Assembly: GCF_001886735.1 (NCBI RefSeq)
Contig: NZ_CP018076.1
Span: 1,426,001 to 1,490,000 of the forward strand
Length of the DNA stretch: 64,000 nt
Reading direction: 5' to 3'
DNA from: Sulfitobacter alexandrii
GTDB lineage: Bacteria > Pseudomonadota > Alphaproteobacteria > Rhodobacterales > Rhodobacteraceae
Numbering within the stretch: the first letter of the stretch is position 1; every line of letters begins with the position of its first letter. The position numbers and the translations under genes are program-made. Under the pieces are notes generated by a model, which was not told where the DNA came from, ran no database searches, and saw only the letters and a list, made by a program, of their open reading frames with translations. This document shows positions 1 through 10,715 of the stretch, one piece after another.

Positions 1-1
1 C

Positions 2-382
2 GGCTACACCCTGACGCTGAACGCGGTGAACGACATCCGCGGGCCGAACTACCAGTCGACGCAGGCCGACGTCACCCTGTCGAAGGATGGCAGCGTCATT
101 TCGCAATTGCAGCCGGAAAAGCGTTTCTACCCCGTCGCGCGGATGCCGACCACGGAGGCCGCGATCGACTATAACCTCGCACGCGACGTCTATGTCGTGA
201 TCGGGGATCGCCAGCAGAACGGCGGCTGGACCGTGCGCGTCTACATCAAGCCGCTCACGAACTGGATCTGGATCGGCTGTGGGCTGATGGCGCTTGGCGG
301 TCTGCTCAGCCTCAGCGACCGCCGCTTCCGCGTCGCCGCCGGGGCGCGCAAGACCCGCAGGGCAGCGGTGCCGGCGGAATGA
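2..382 (+). CDS. ccmF: CcmF, cytochrome c heme lyase subunit (C-terminal end only)
   Basis: The window opens inside this gene; the frame is open from base 2, so only about 126 C-terminal residues are seen. CcmF is the integral membrane heme lyase component that attaches heme to apocytochrome c in the periplasm. The visible part holds the family signature RFYPVARMPTTEAAI, then a final transmembrane helix (WIWIGCGLMALGGLL) ending in SLSDRR, as in other CcmF proteins. Its stop overlaps the start of ccmH by four bases (ATGA), which places both in one ccm operon. The true start lies outside the window. Confidence 0.93.
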   Translation, partial: GYTLTLNAVNDIRGPNYQSTQADVTLSKDGSVISQLQPEKRFYPVARMPTTEAAIDYNLARDVYVVIGDRQQNGGWTVRVYIKPLTNWIWIGCGLMALGGLLSLSDRRFRVAAGARKTRRAAVPAE

Positions 383-831
383 AACGGCTGGTCCTGATCC
401 TGATGTTGCTGGCGTCGCCGCTCGCCGCGGTACAGCCGGACGAGATGCTTGACGATCCCGCGCTCGAGGCGCGGGCGCGGGAGCTTTCCAAGGGACTGCG
501 CTGTCTGGTGTGCCGGAACGAGAGCATCGACGAAAGCAACGCGAGCCTGGCCCGTGACTTACGGATCCTGCTGCGCGAAAGGCTCGTGGCCGGTGACAGC
601 GACGAGGAGGCCGTGGATTTCATCGTGCAGCGCTACGGCGAATACGTCCTGCTTCGGCCCGAGGCGACGGGCGCGAACTGGCTGCTTTGGGGGGCGGGCC
701 CGCTGATGCTGCTGGTCGCGGGCGGCGTGGGCTTTGCCTATGTCCGCGGCCGGTCGCGGGCGCCTCGCGCGGAGGAGGCCGCGCTTACCGCCGATGAACG
801 GGCGCGGCTGCGCGAGATTCTCGAGGACTGA
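379..831 (+). CDS. ccmH: CcmH, cytochrome c maturation thiol-disulfide subunit
   Basis: A 150-residue protein with an N-terminal signal anchor (residues 1-18), the LRCLVCRNESI motif carrying the CxxC pair Cys42/Cys45, and one C-terminal transmembrane helix at about 103-123. CcmH reduces the apocytochrome c cysteines and hands the protein to CcmF for heme ligation on the periplasmic face. The length fits the short, CcmI-less CcmH form. The start overlaps the ccmF stop (ATGA), so translation is probably coupled. The family and context both support the call strongly. Confidence 0.95.
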   Translation: MKRLVLILMLLASPLAAVQPDEMLDDPALEARARELSKGLRCLVCRNESIDESNASLARDLRILLRERLVAGDSDEEAVDFIVQRYGEYVLLRPEATGANWLLWGAGPLMLLVAGGVGFAYVRGRSRAPRAEEAALTADERARLREILED

Positions 832-905
832 CGTGCGGTTTCGCTGGCCCGCCCGGTGTGCTTTGCTATCAAGGAGCAAACGCTGCAAGGGAAGGAACCG
901 GACAC

Positions 906-1682
906 ATGGAATATCAGACGATCACCTACGCGGTGGCGGATGACATCGCCACGATCACGCTCAATCGCGCCGACAAGATGAACGCGCTGACCACGCAGAT
1001 GCGGGCGGAAATCACCCATGCAGCTACACAGGGCGGCAAGGAAGCGCGGGTCGTGGTCATCACCGGCGCGGGCAAGGCCTTCTGTTCGGGGCAGGATCTG
1101 GGTGACGGCCCTTCTGCCGCATCGCTGGATCTGGAGCGTACCCTGCGCGACGAATATGCGCCCATGCTGCGTGCGATCGTCAACTGTCCGGTGCCGACCA
1201 TCGCCGCGGTGAACGGCCCCGCGGCGGGGGCGGGTGCCAATCTGGCGCTGGCCTGCGACGTGGTTTTCGCTGCCGAAAGCGCGTACTTCATGCAGGCGTT
1301 CACGCGGATCGGGCTGATTCCGGATGCGGGGGGCACCTACGTTCTGCCGCGCAGCATGGGCACGGCCAAGGCGATGGGCGCGGCCCTGTTCGCTGACAAG
1401 ATCAGCGCGCGGCAGGCGGACGACTGGGGCATGATCTGGTCGGCGGTCCCGGATGCGGATTTTGCCACCCGTTGGAAGGAAAGCGCCGCCCAGCTCGCGA
1501 AGGGGCCGACCGCCGCCTATGCAGCGGCCAAGCAGGCCATCCGCGGGGGCTGGGACCACAGCTTCGAGGATCAGCTGACCCAGGAGGCGGAACTTCAGGG
1601 GCAGTGCGGCAATACCCGCGACTTCAAGGAGGGGGTGCTTGCCTTCATCGAGAAGCGCAAGCCGACATTCGAAGGGCGCTGA
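906..1682 (+). CDS. Enoyl-CoA hydratase/isomerase, PaaG-like
   Basis: A 258-residue crotonase-fold protein. The ATG at 906 is chosen over the upstream in-frame start at 858 because it follows a GGAAGG ribosome site. It has the oxyanion-hole segment FCSGQDL (59-65) and NGPAAGAG, and the segment IGLIPDAGG with Asp140. This pattern resembles PaaG, the ring-epoxide/2,3-3,4-enoyl-CoA isomerase of phenylacetate degradation, which uses one catalytic Asp rather than the two Glu of true hydratases. No other paa gene is visible nearby, so a general fatty-acyl isomerase role is also possible. It lies 74 bases after ccmH and may be read through from that operon. Confidence 0.85.
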   Translation: MEYQTITYAVADDIATITLNRADKMNALTTQMRAEITHAATQGGKEARVVVITGAGKAFCSGQDLGDGPSAASLDLERTLRDEYAPMLRAIVNCPVPTIAAVNGPAAGAGANLALACDVVFAAESAYFMQAFTRIGLIPDAGGTYVLPRSMGTAKAMGAALFADKISARQADDWGMIWSAVPDADFATRWKESAAQLAKGPTAAYAAAKQAIRGGWDHSFEDQLTQEAELQGQCGNTRDFKEGVLAFIEKRKPTFEGR

Positions 1683-1703
1683 CCGGCGCGTCGGGGCGGC
1701 GGC

Positions 1704-2015
1704 TCAGGTCGTCCGCTCCACCAACAACACATCTTCCTTGCTGGGCGCGGGACCGTTGGCGCTGGCCACGACCGCGACGGCCACGCCGTCGGCCAGTACC
1801 GTGTGGACCGAACCGGATACCTGCCGGATGGTGATTTCCGGTGGCGTCTGGCCCTTGTCGTAGACCACGGCGATCTGATCGCTGTCGCGCAGGCTGTCGG
1901 GCACGAGCGCGCCATGCGGGCCGGGCTCCGACCGCGCTCCGGTCGGCAGGAGGCTGGCCGCGCGGTCCCAGCGCAAGTGTCCCCGCGCGGGTCGGTCGGA
2001 ATGGCAATCTGACAT
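1704..2015 (-). CDS. Hypothetical protein, possible C-terminal part of a membrane-anchored protein
   Basis: A 103-residue soluble protein of unknown function. The ATG at 2015 is preceded by GGAG at a good distance and sits one base after the stop of the 49-residue ORF upstream, so the two are probably cotranslated. The second half (SDQIAVVYD, TVLADGVAVAVV, EDVLLVERT) resembles from memory the C-terminal beta-rich domain of some secreted Rhodobacteraceae calcium-binding proteins. The Asp/Ser/Pro-rich N-terminus lacks a signal. A lost frameshift joining it to the upstream transmembrane ORF is possible but unproven. Confidence 0.6.
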   Translation of the reverse strand: MSDCHSDRPARGHLRWDRAASLLPTGARSEPGPHGALVPDSLRDSDQIAVVYDKGQTPPEITIRQVSGSVHTVLADGVAVAVVASANGPAPSKEDVLLVERTT

Positions 2016-2016
2016 C

Positions 2017-2166
2017 TCAGGCTCCGCTGATGGAGGGGGGCAGGGCGCGGTGCGCGTTACGGCGGCGGGCAGGGAAGGCTTGCGTGGCAGCAAGGTCCAA
2101 TTGCGTTTTAGGGGCCGCGCCGGCAAGCACCAGCAGGATCGACCCGCAGATGAACCATAGCGTCAT
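2017..2166 (-). CDS. Small single-pass membrane protein, hypothetical
   Basis: A 49-residue ORF with a strong ribosome site (GGGAGG, four bases before ATG 2166). Residues 1-17 (MTLWFICGSILLVLAGA) form a clear transmembrane or signal-anchor helix; the rest is basic and proline-containing. Its stop is one base from the ATG of the 103-residue ORF, giving a tight two-gene unit. I do not recognise the family. It may be the N-terminal anchor of the following ORF if a single-base frameshift separates them. Confidence 0.55.
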   Translation of the reverse strand: MTLWFICGSILLVLAGAAPKTQLDLAATQAFPARRRNAHRALPPSISGA

Positions 2167-2519
2167 GGTGCCTCCCGCGTCCAATTCAGTCGAGGTTAGC
2201 GGGGCTTCGGAAAGCTGGTCAAGCAACTCGACGCATTGTGCGGCCTGTCGAAACAATGCCTTAATTTTGCCGTTTTCCGGGCGGCGGTGTTTCGACTTGT
2301 GAAAAGGACTTTGAAACAGTCAGGCCGCGTTTTCCCCTTTGGTGCAGGGTTGGATCAAACGACTGACTTGATTCGAGGATTCCGGGCCCGGTGCCACCTA
2401 CACGCCAGGGTTGCCATGTCGAACCCCGTTGCGACCTGCGCTGGATGGGTTGTTGACGCTGGGGCAACAAAAGAAAACGCCCCGCGGAACGGGGCGTTTC
2501 GGCGCATCTGTCTTTCGAC
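2167..2519. other. Intergenic region upstream of the small ORF and downstream of gltA
   Basis: This 353-base stretch has no convincing gene on either strand. It must hold the promoter of the minus-strand small ORFs on its left side and the gltA terminator on its right side (2475-2499). I see no other structured element with confidence; the short ORFs that cross it lack ribosome sites and family resemblance. Confidence 0.6.
2475..2499 (-). terminator. Rho-independent terminator of gltA
   Basis: Inverted repeat AAACGCCCC / GGGGCGTTT with a seven-base loop, starting about 20 bases beyond the gltA stop. Read on the minus strand it is followed by TTTTCTTTTG, a fair U tract. Confidence 0.85.
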
Positions 2520-3815
<1,296 letters not shown>

Positions 3816-3932
3816 GCGGTCCCTTCCAATTGCATTGGCACCAGGGCCTTCTGCCCTGCGCCGCGGCATGGCCCAGCCAGTGGGCCCGCCGGTGTGTTAT
3901 CGCGTCCAGTGTTGCCAAGTAATTAACCTTGT

Positions 3933-5333
3933 TCACGCCGCCGCATCTGTCAGTCGGGCGATGGTCTCATCACGTCCCAACACGAGCATCATGTCAAAAA
4001 CGGATGGGGTGACCGTGCGCCCAGCCAGGGCAGCCCGAAGGGGCCCCGCGAGTTTGCCGAACTTGGTGTCATGTGCGGCCGCAAAGCCGTTCATTACCTC
4101 CTCCAGCGTTTCCTTGTTCCAGCTAGCATCTTGCAGGTGCGGCGTCAATTCCGCGAGCAATCCGCAGGCGTCGGGAGACAACGCCCCAAGCGCCTTCTCG
4201 TCCGCCGCGACGGGCCTCGAAGTCAGCACGAAATGTGCCTTTTCAAGGAGTTCGGGCAATGTCTTCGCCCGCTCCTTGAGACAGTACATCGCCCGCTCCA
4301 ATCCGGCAGCCTGGGCGTCATCCAGCGCAGGCAGGTGGGCTGCGGCAAGGTATCCCTCGCATTCCTGCCGCAGCGCGGCATCCTCGGCCACCGCGATATG
4401 CTGACCGCAGATGTTCTCGAGCTTCTTCAGGTCGAACTGCGCCGGGCTCTTGCGGATACCGTCGAGGTCGAACCACTCGCGCGCCTGCGCGTCGGTGAAG
4501 AATTCGTCGTCACCGTGGCTCCACCCCAGGCGGGCGAGGTAGTTTCGCATGCCCGCAGCCGGATATCCCATGGCCTGATATTCCTGCGCCCCGAGCGCGC
4601 CGTGCCGCTTTGACAGCTTCTTGCCGTCCGGTCCGTGGATCAGGGGGATATGGGCCCAGACCGGCACGTTCCAGCCCATCGCCTCGTAGATCATCATCTG
4701 GCGCGCGGCGTTGTTCAGGTGGTCGTCCCCCCGGATCACATGGGTCACGCCCATGTCGTGATCGTCCACCACCACCGCCAGCATGTAGACCGGTGTGCCA
4801 TCCGAACGTAACAGCACCATGTCATCGAGTTGCGCATTCGAGATGGTGACGTCCCCCTGCACACGGTCGCGGATCACGGTCTCGCCGTCCTGGGGGGCCT
4901 TGATGCGAATGACGTAAGGGGCATCCGGATGTGTCGACGGGTCGGCATCGCGCCAGGGCGACTGGTAGAGGGTGCTGCGCCCCTCGGCCTTGGCGGCCTC
5001 GCGGAAGGCGGTGATTTCTTCCTGCGTGGCAAAGCACTTGTAAGCCTTGCCGGCATCCAGCAGGTCGCGCGCGACCTCGGCATGACGGGGGGCGTTCTCG
5101 AACTGGCTCACGATATCTCCGTCGTGATCCAGACCGAGCCACGAAAGGCCCTGCAGAATCGCGTCGGTCGCCTCCGGCGTCGAGCGGGCACGGTCGGTGT
5201 CTTCGATCCGCAGCAGGAACCGGCCGCCGTTTCCCCGCGCGTAAAGCCAGTTGAAAAGCGCCGTTCTGGCTCCGCCGATGTGCAGGAAGCCGGTAGGCGA
5301 TGGGGCGAAGCGGGTGACGACATCGGCGGACAT
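3933..5333 (-). CDS. gltX: Glutamyl-tRNA synthetase
   Basis: A 466-residue class I aminoacyl-tRNA synthetase. The HIGH signature appears as HIGG ([20 protein letters not shown] region, near residues 8-27) and KMSKS as KLSKRHG. The protein attaches glutamate to tRNA-Glu; in many alphaproteobacteria one of two GltX paralogues also charges tRNA-Gln for later transamidation, and the sequence alone does not tell which this is. The ATG at 5333 has TAGGAA upstream. It is divergent from comEC, with 110 bases between the starts. Confidence 0.95.
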   Translation of the reverse strand: MSADVVTRFAPSPTGFLHIGGARTALFNWLYARGNGGRFLLRIEDTDRARSTPEATDAILQGLSWLGLDHDGDIVSQFENAPRHAEVARDLLDAGKAYKCFATQEEITAFREAAKAEGRSTLYQSPWRDADPSTHPDAPYVIRIKAPQDGETVIRDRVQGDVTISNAQLDDMVLLRSDGTPVYMLAVVVDDHDMGVTHVIRGDDHLNNAARQMMIYEAMGWNVPVWAHIPLIHGPDGKKLSKRHGALGAQEYQAMGYPAAGMRNYLARLGWSHGDDEFFTDAQAREWFDLDGIRKSPAQFDLKKLENICGQHIAVAEDAALRQECEGYLAAAHLPALDDAQAAGLERAMYCLKERAKTLPELLEKAHFVLTSRPVAADEKALGALSPDACGLLAELTPHLQDASWNKETLEEVMNGFAAAHDTKFGKLAGPLRAALAGRTVTPSVFDMMLVLGRDETIARLTDAAA

Positions 5334-5443
5334 TGGATATTTCCTAACAAGGTCTTACGTTTTGCGGATCGCGTTAACCTGATGTTCATCACGCGCCCGC
5401 TAGGTTGCCGCCTGTCTATCCAGTGCGGTGCGCGGGGGCAAGC

Positions 5444-7363
5444 ATGGGCCTGTCAGGACGGTTCGGCGATGGCGTGGCCGCGATGTTGCTGGCACAGCGC
5501 GGCGGTTTGATCTGTTGGGTGCCGGTCTGCCTGGCGATCGGGATCGGGACATATTTCTCGCTGGCGGTGGAGCCCGGTGTTTCGATGCTCGTCGGCTTGG
5601 CGGTGGTGGCACTGGCGCTGACGGTGGCGGCGCGCCGTTTGCCCGAACCTGTCGCGCCCCTGGGCTTTGCGATCGCTCTTTGCATATGTGGCGTGGTGCT
5701 GGCTGCGGTGCGTGCGCACGGCGTGGCGGGGCCGGTGCTGGCCTGGCGCTACTACGGCCCGGTGGAGGGGCGGATCATCGCCATCGACCGCAGCCAGTCC
5801 GACGCGCTCAGGCTCACCCTCGACCGGGTCCGGCTGCACGGCGTGCGCCCCGACCGCACGCCCGATCGGGTGCGCCTGTCGCTGCACGGCGACGCGGGCA
5901 TTGCGCCGGAACCGGGGCTGCGTGTCATGACAACGGCGCACCTGTCGCCACCTTCGGGGCCGGTCGAACCGGGCGGTTTCGATTTTCAACGCCACGCCTG
6001 GTTCGAACGGCTTGGGGCGGTGGGCTACACGCGCGTGCCGCTTCTGGGCGTGGCACGGGCGCAGGAAGGGCAGGCGGGCCTCGCCGTATTTCGCATCCGT
6101 ATGGCGGCCTCCGCGCGCATCCAGGAGGTGCTGCCGGGCGACATCGGCGGGTTTGCCGCCGCCATCACGACGGGTGACCGCAGCGCCATCGGCCGCGACG
6201 CGCTGGAGGATCTGCGCGCCAGCAATCTTGCGCATCTGCTGGCGATATCGGGCCTGCACATGGGGCTCCTCAGCGCCGTGGTGCTGAGCACGCTGCGGCT
6301 GCTGCTGACACTGCACCCGGTCACCGCGTTGCACTGGCCCACGCGGGGGATCGCCGCCTGCGGCGCGCTGATCGCGGCGACGGGATACCTCGCGCTGTCG
6401 GGAGGCAACGTCGCGACGGAGCGGGCCTACATCATGGTTGCGGTCGCCTTGGGTGCGCTGATGATCGGCCGGCGCGCGATTTCGCTGCGGGCGGTGGCCG
6501 TCGCGGCGACCCTCGTGCTGATCCTGCGGCCCGAAGCCCTGACCGGCCCCGGTTTCCAGATGTCGTTCGCCGCGACGACGGCCCTTGTCGCCGTCTTCGG
6601 CTGGTTGCGCGGGGTCGATATGGCCTGGCTACCGCGATGGTTGAAGCCCGCTTTTGCCGTCGTCGTCTCCTCCGCCGTGGCGGGCCTGGCGACCGCGCCG
6701 ATCGCGGCGGCCCATTTCAACACCATCGCGCACTACGGCCTGATCGCGAATCTGGTGTCGGTCCCGCTCATGGGCGTGCTCATCATCCCCGCCGCCGTTA
6801 TGGCGCTGCTGCTTGCCCCCTTTGGCGCGGAGGCGGTCGCACTGACGGTCATGGGGGGCGGGCTGCGCTGGATCCTCGGCGTGGCACATTGGATCGCCGG
6901 GCTGGAGGGCGCTCGCGGTCACGTGGTGGGACCGGGGGAATGGGTGATTCCACTCCTCGTGCTGGGGTTCCTGGTGCTGATCCTCTGGCGCGGGCGGCTT
7001 CGCCTTGCCGGTCCGCCAATCATGGTGCTGTCGCTCTGGATGTGGCTCGGGGCGGAACGGCCCGTGGTCCTCGTGGCGGACAGCGGCGCGCTGGTCGGCG
7101 TGATGACGCCGCAGGGCCGGGCATTGAGCCGGGAAAGGACGGCGGGCTTCGTTGCCCGCAACTGGCTGGAGAACGACGGGGACGGGGCCGAGCAGTGGAC
7201 CGCCGCGGGGCGTTGGCCATCGGACCCCGACGTCATCCATCTCAGCGGCAAGCGCCGCGTTGCTGCGTTTGACGGCTGCCGTCCGGGGCAGATCGTGGTG
7301 ACGAACGTGTCCGCGGCCGCGCTGCGGGGTGCCCCTTGCGAGGTGTTCGACCCGAGCGGCTGA
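5444..7363 (+). CDS. comEC: ComEC/Rec2 family DNA-uptake channel, frameshifted at its end
   Basis: A 639-residue polytopic membrane protein as read. It has an N-terminal helical segment, the DUF4131-type OB domain, and the Competence domain with NLAHLLAISGLHMGLL, a hallmark of ComEC. It would form the inner-membrane channel for transforming DNA. The ATG at 5444 follows GGGGGC; the open frame extends further up without a ribosome site. The frame stops at CEVFDPSG, but the plus-one frame continues with ERLKHTGALALTP and runs to 7521, which looks like the normal C terminus. A one-base loss near 7351-7355 (CCCGGAGC read as CCCGAGC) explains this. Restored length would be about 692 residues. Confidence 0.9.
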   Translation: MGLSGRFGDGVAAMLLAQRGGLICWVPVCLAIGIGTYFSLAVEPGVSMLVGLAVVALALTVAARRLPEPVAPLGFAIALCICGVVLAAVRAHGVAGPVLAWRYYGPVEGRIIAIDRSQSDALRLTLDRVRLHGVRPDRTPDRVRLSLHGDAGIAPEPGLRVMTTAHLSPPSGPVEPGGFDFQRHAWFERLGAVGYTRVPLLGVARAQEGQAGLAVFRIRMAASARIQEVLPGDIGGFAAAITTGDRSAIGRDALEDLRASNLAHLLAISGLHMGLLSAVVLSTLRLLLTLHPVTALHWPTRGIAACGALIAATGYLALSGGNVATERAYIMVAVALGALMIGRRAISLRAVAVAATLVLILRPEALTGPGFQMSFAATTALVAVFGWLRGVDMAWLPRWLKPAFAVVVSSAVAGLATAPIAAAHFNTIAHYGLIANLVSVPLMGVLIIPAAVMALLLAPFGAEAVALTVMGGGLRWILGVAHWIAGLEGARGHVVGPGEWVIPLLVLGFLVLILWRGRLRLAGPPIMVLSLWMWLGAERPVVLVADSGALVGVMTPQGRALSRERTAGFVARNWLENDGDGAEQWTAAGRWPSDPDVIHLSGKRRVAAFDGCRPGQIVVTNVSAAALRGAPCEVFDPSG

Positions 7364-7484
7364 AACATACCGGCGCGCTGGCGCTGACGCCCGCCGCAGA
7401 GGGATGGAAGGTGACAACGGCCCGCGAACGGACCGGTGACAGATTATGGACCAACTGGCCCCGTGACGGCCGCCGCGCGACCGA

Positions 7485-8180
7485 TCAATACGTGCGGATC
7501 AACCCGACGAGCCGGCCCTGAACCTTGACCCGGTCGGCGGGAAGGACGCGGGCCTCGTAGGCGGGGTTCGCCGCCTCGAGAGCGATGGACGCGCCGCTGC
7601 GCTTGAATCGCTTCAACGTCGCCTCGAGGTCATCGACAAGGGCCACGACGATGTCGCCCGTGTCGGCGGTGGAGGTTTCGCGGATCACGACGATATCGCC
7701 GTCGTTGATGCCGGCCTCGATCATCGAGTCGCCCTTGACCTCGAGCGCGTAATGCTCGCCCGATCCGGCCACCATGCCGCCGGGAACCGCCACGCGGTGA
7801 GTCTCGTGATTGATCGCCTCGATCGGGACACCGGCGGCGATCTGGCCCATCACCGGCAGGTCAAGCGCGCTCGCCTCGACCGGCAGCGCCCGGGCGGGCG
7901 GCGGGCTGTCGGGGCGATCCCCGTCGATGACGCGGGGGGTGAAGCCGCCGGACGCGCCGCCAAGGCTTTCGGGCAGTTTCACGATCTCGATGGCGCGGGC
8001 GCGGTGGGCGAGACGCCGGATGAAACCGCGCTCTTCCAGGGCGGTGATCAGCCGGTGGATGCCGGACTTGGACCGCAGGTCCAGTGCCATCTTCATCTCG
8101 TCGAAGCTTGGCGGTACGCCATCGCGCTGCACCCGTTTCTGGATGAATGCCAATAGATCGAGTTGTTTCTTTGTCAGCAC
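7485..8180 (-). CDS. lexA: LexA SOS repressor
   Basis: A 231-residue repressor-protease. An N-terminal winged helix (residues 1-65, [13 protein letters not shown] onward) is followed by a linker and the S24 peptidase domain. The self-cleavage bond is Ala116-Gly117 in [10 protein letters not shown], and the Ser/Lys pair is Ser152 (GDSMIEAGI) and Lys190 (LEATLKRF). The start is a GTG at 8180, supported by GGAGGGA upstream. A GTTC-N7-GTTC box lies 32 bases ahead of it, so autoregulation is expected. It is the last gene after moeA on the minus strand, the usual Rhodobacteraceae arrangement. Confidence 0.96.
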   Translation of the reverse strand: MLTKKQLDLLAFIQKRVQRDGVPPSFDEMKMALDLRSKSGIHRLITALEERGFIRRLAHRARAIEIVKLPESLGGASGGFTPRVIDGDRPDSPPPARALPVEASALDLPVMGQIAAGVPIEAINHETHRVAVPGGMVAGSGEHYALEVKGDSMIEAGINDGDIVVIRETSTADTGDIVVALVDDLEATLKRFKRSGASIALEAANPAYEARVLPADRVKVQGRLVGLIRTY

Positions 8181-8211
8181 GGCCCGTCCCTCCGGTCAGA
8201 TGTTTCTTTTT

Positions 8212-8226
8212 GTTCTAGGGATGTTC
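8212..8226. promoter_or_regulatory. LexA (SOS) box
   Basis: The direct repeat GTTCTAGGGATGTTC is an exact GTTC-N7-GTTC, the established alphaproteobacterial LexA operator. It lies between the moeA end and the lexA GTG (8180), the place expected for lexA autorepression. Confidence 0.9.
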
Positions 8227-8236
8227 CTGTTTTGTG

Positions 8237-9433
8237 TCAACGCGGAACGACAGGCGTGGGATCAGAGCGGAATGATCGTGACCGTATCGCCCGCCTTTCG
8301 GGCAGGGTCGGCCACGGGGCGGACCAGCAGCGCATCGGCATGGGCAAGGATCGACAGCAGCGAGGAATCCTGTCGGCGCGCGGGATGCACCGCGCCATCG
8401 CGTATCTGCGCGCGCATGTAGTGGGCGCGCGGCCCGTTGGGGGCAGGTCGGTGGCCAGTATCGCCTGCCGGGTCGGTGCCTCCGTCTCGGCCAGACCCAG
8501 CATCCGGCGGATGACCGGCGCGACAAAGACCGTACCGCAGACCATGGCGGACACTGGGTTGCCGGGCAGGCCGATCATCGCCGCGTTGCCGATGCGCCCG
8601 GCCATCAGCGGTTTTCCGGGGCGCATCGCGACCTTGTAGAAGGACTGCTCCATCCCGATTTCCGCGGCGACCCGGCCGACGAGATCGTGGTCCCCGACCG
8701 AGGCACCGCCGATGGTCACGATCAGGTCGGCCTCCCGCGCCAGCCGGAACGCCTGCACCAGCGATGCGGCATTGTCGCGCGCGATGGGCAGCAGCCGGAC
8801 CTCTGCGCCAAGGGCCTCGAACATCGCCGTCAGCCCGTGGCTGTTCGAGGCGACGATCTGGTCGGGGCCCGGATCCTCGCCCGGCTGGACCAGTTCGTCC
8901 CCGGTGGCGACGATGGCGATCAGCGGCTTGCGGGTGACCGGGACACGCGCAATGTTCATCGCGGCCAGCAGGGCGATGTCGGTCGGACGCAGCAACAGGG
9001 GCGCGTGCACCTTGTCGCCGGCTGTGAAATCGCCTCCGGCGGGACGGATGTTGTCTTTTTCGCCGATGTCGTGGCCGAGGGTGATCAGGTCGCCGCGCCG
9101 ACTGGTGTCTTCCTGAATGACGACGAAATCGGCCCCTTCGGGCACGGGCGCGCCGGTGAAGATCCGCACCGCCTGTCCGGCACCGACGGTGCCGTGGAAA
9201 CGGTGGCCCGCGGCGGATTCGCCGATCACCTTGAACATGGCGTCGGGTTCCACCTCGGCGCGCCGCAGGGCGTAGCCATCCATGGAGGATGCGGCAAAGG
9301 GCGGCTGGGTGCGGCCGGCGATGACGTCGCGGGCCAGTACGCGGCCCGCCGCCACGCGCAGGGGCACCTCTTCCACGTCCAGCGGGCCGACCAGCGCGAG
9401 AAGCCGGGACAGCGCCTCCTCGACGGAAATCAT
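8237..9433 (-). CDS. moeA: Molybdopterin molybdenumtransferase MoeA, frameshifted near the C terminus
   Basis: MoeA inserts molybdate into adenylylated molybdopterin, the last step of molybdenum cofactor synthesis. Family motifs are present: [18 protein letters not shown]-like [21 protein letters not shown], and GLPGNPVSA. After DLPPTG the frame turns into an arginine/cysteine-rich run that is not MoeA-like. Adding one C in the GGGCC run near 8431-8436 restores [14 protein letters not shown] and a normal domain IV ending in GDTVTIIPL at 8262 (about 390 residues). As read, domain IV is lost. The start overlaps the moaC stop by four bases. Confidence 0.9.
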   Translation of the reverse strand: MISVEEALSRLLALVGPLDVEEVPLRVAAGRVLARDVIAGRTQPPFAASSMDGYALRRAEVEPDAMFKVIGESAAGHRFHGTVGAGQAVRIFTGAPVPEGADFVVIQEDTSRRGDLITLGHDIGEKDNIRPAGGDFTAGDKVHAPLLLRPTDIALLAAMNIARVPVTRKPLIAIVATGDELVQPGEDPGPDQIVASNSHGLTAMFEALGAEVRLLPIARDNAASLVQAFRLAREADLIVTIGGASVGDHDLVGRVAAEIGMEQSFYKVAMRPGKPLMAGRIGNAAMIGLPGNPVSAMVCGTVFVAPVIRRMLGLAETEAPTRQAILATDLPPTGRAPTTCARRYAMARCIPRADRIPRCCRSLPMPMRCWSAPWPTLPERRAIRSRSFRSDPTPVVPR

Positions 9434-9903
9434 GTGGCGGCGTAGCGGCCGGACTTTCCGCCGTCCTTCAGCACAACGCGCAAGCCGCCGATCTCCATAC
9501 CCTTGTCGACGGCCTTGGCCATGTCGTAGACGGTCAGCGCCGCGACGGAAGCGGCGGTCAGGGCCTCCATCTCCACCCCGGTCTGGCCGGTCGTCTTGAC
9601 GGTCGCCTCGATCCGGATGCCGGGCAGGTCACTGTCCGGGGTCAGTTCCACACTGACCTTGGTGATCGGCAGGGGGTGGCACAGCGGGATCAGCGAGGCG
9701 GTCTGCTTGGCGGCCATGATCCCGGCCAGCCGCGCGACCCCCAGGACATCGCCCTTTTTGGCGCGCCCTTCGGTAATGATATCAAGTGTTTCCGGTCGCA
9801 TCTTGATGTGGTTCTCGGCCACGGCGATGCGCGATGTGACGTCCTTGTCGGACACATCGACCATATGCGCGTCGCCTTTGCCGTCGAAATGCGTCAGCGC
9901 CAT
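9430..9903 (-). CDS. moaC: Cyclic pyranopterin monophosphate synthase MoaC
   Basis: A 157-residue enzyme that converts the MoaA product to cyclic pyranopterin monophosphate in molybdenum cofactor synthesis. It has the conserved MVDVSDK start region, [18 protein letters not shown] and MAKAVDKGM motifs. The ATG at 9903 overlaps the trpC stop (TGATG); a GTG one codon upstream is the alternative. It links the tryptophan genes with moeA, an order known from other Rhodobacteraceae. Confidence 0.96.
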   Translation of the reverse strand: MALTHFDGKGDAHMVDVSDKDVTSRIAVAENHIKMRPETLDIITEGRAKKGDVLGVARLAGIMAAKQTASLIPLCHPLPITKVSVELTPDSDLPGIRIEATVKTTGQTGVEMEALTAASVAALTVYDMAKAVDKGMEIGGLRVVLKDGGKSGRYAAT

Positions 9904-10715
9904 CACATGCCCCCGGCGGTCAGCGGATTTGCCAGCAGGTGGCGGGTCGCCTGTTCCACGTCGTCCTGCCGCATCAGGCTTTCCCCGATCAGGAAGGCCC
10001 GCGCGCCGAACATCGCCATGGCGGCGAGGTCATCGGGGGTGTGAAGGCCGGATTCGCAGACGATGATGCGGTCTGGCGGGACCCGTTTGGACAGCTTGCG
10101 CGTGACATCAAGAGAAGTCTCGAAGGTATTGAGATTGCGGTTGTTTATCCCGATGAGCCGGCTGTCCAGCTGGCTCGCGCGCTCCAGTTCCTCGGCGCTG
10201 TGGACCTCGATCAGCGCGTCCATGCCGAAGTCGGTCGCCGCCGCTTCGAGTTCTGCCGCCTGCGCGTCCGAAACGGAGGCCATGATGATGAGAATGCAAT
10301 CCGCGCCCAACGCGCGGGCCTCGGCCACCTGGTAGGGATCGTAAAGGAAATCCTTGCGCAGGACCGGCAGATCGCAGGCCGCGCGCGCCTCGGTGAGATA
10401 GTGTTTCGCGCCCTGAAAGCTCGGCGTGTCGGTCAGCACGGACAGGCATGTGGCCCCGCCCGCGGCATATGCCGCCGCCAGCTCGGCGGGCTGGAAATCC
10501 TCGCGGATCAACCCCTTGGACGGACTGGCTTTCTTGATCTCGGCGATGAGGCCGTAGCCCTCGCGAGAGGCCTTGTGCAGGCTTTCGGCGAAGGGGCGGA
10601 CCGGACCGGCCGCCTTTGCCTCCGCGGTCACCTCCTCAAACGAACGTTCGGCCTTGTCGGCGGCGATTTCATCCAGCTTGTAGGACTTTATCTTGTCGAG
10701 AATGGTTTGTGTCAT
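9903..10715 (-). CDS. trpC: Indole-3-glycerol phosphate synthase
   Basis: A 270-residue TIM-barrel enzyme that closes the indole ring from CdRP in tryptophan synthesis. It shows [12 protein letters not shown], the catalytic-Lys region [21 protein letters not shown] and [12 protein letters not shown]. The ATG at 10715 has GGAGG five bases upstream and overlaps the ung stop (ATGA). No TrpF is fused to it. Confidence 0.96.
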   Translation of the reverse strand: MTQTILDKIKSYKLDEIAADKAERSFEEVTAEAKAAGPVRPFAESLHKASREGYGLIAEIKKASPSKGLIREDFQPAELAAAYAAGGATCLSVLTDTPSFQGAKHYLTEARAACDLPVLRKDFLYDPYQVAEARALGADCILIIMASVSDAQAAELEAAATDFGMDALIEVHSAEELERASQLDSRLIGINNRNLNTFETSLDVTRKLSKRVPPDRIIVCESGLHTPDDLAAMAMFGARAFLIGESLMRQDDVEQATRHLLANPLTAGGM

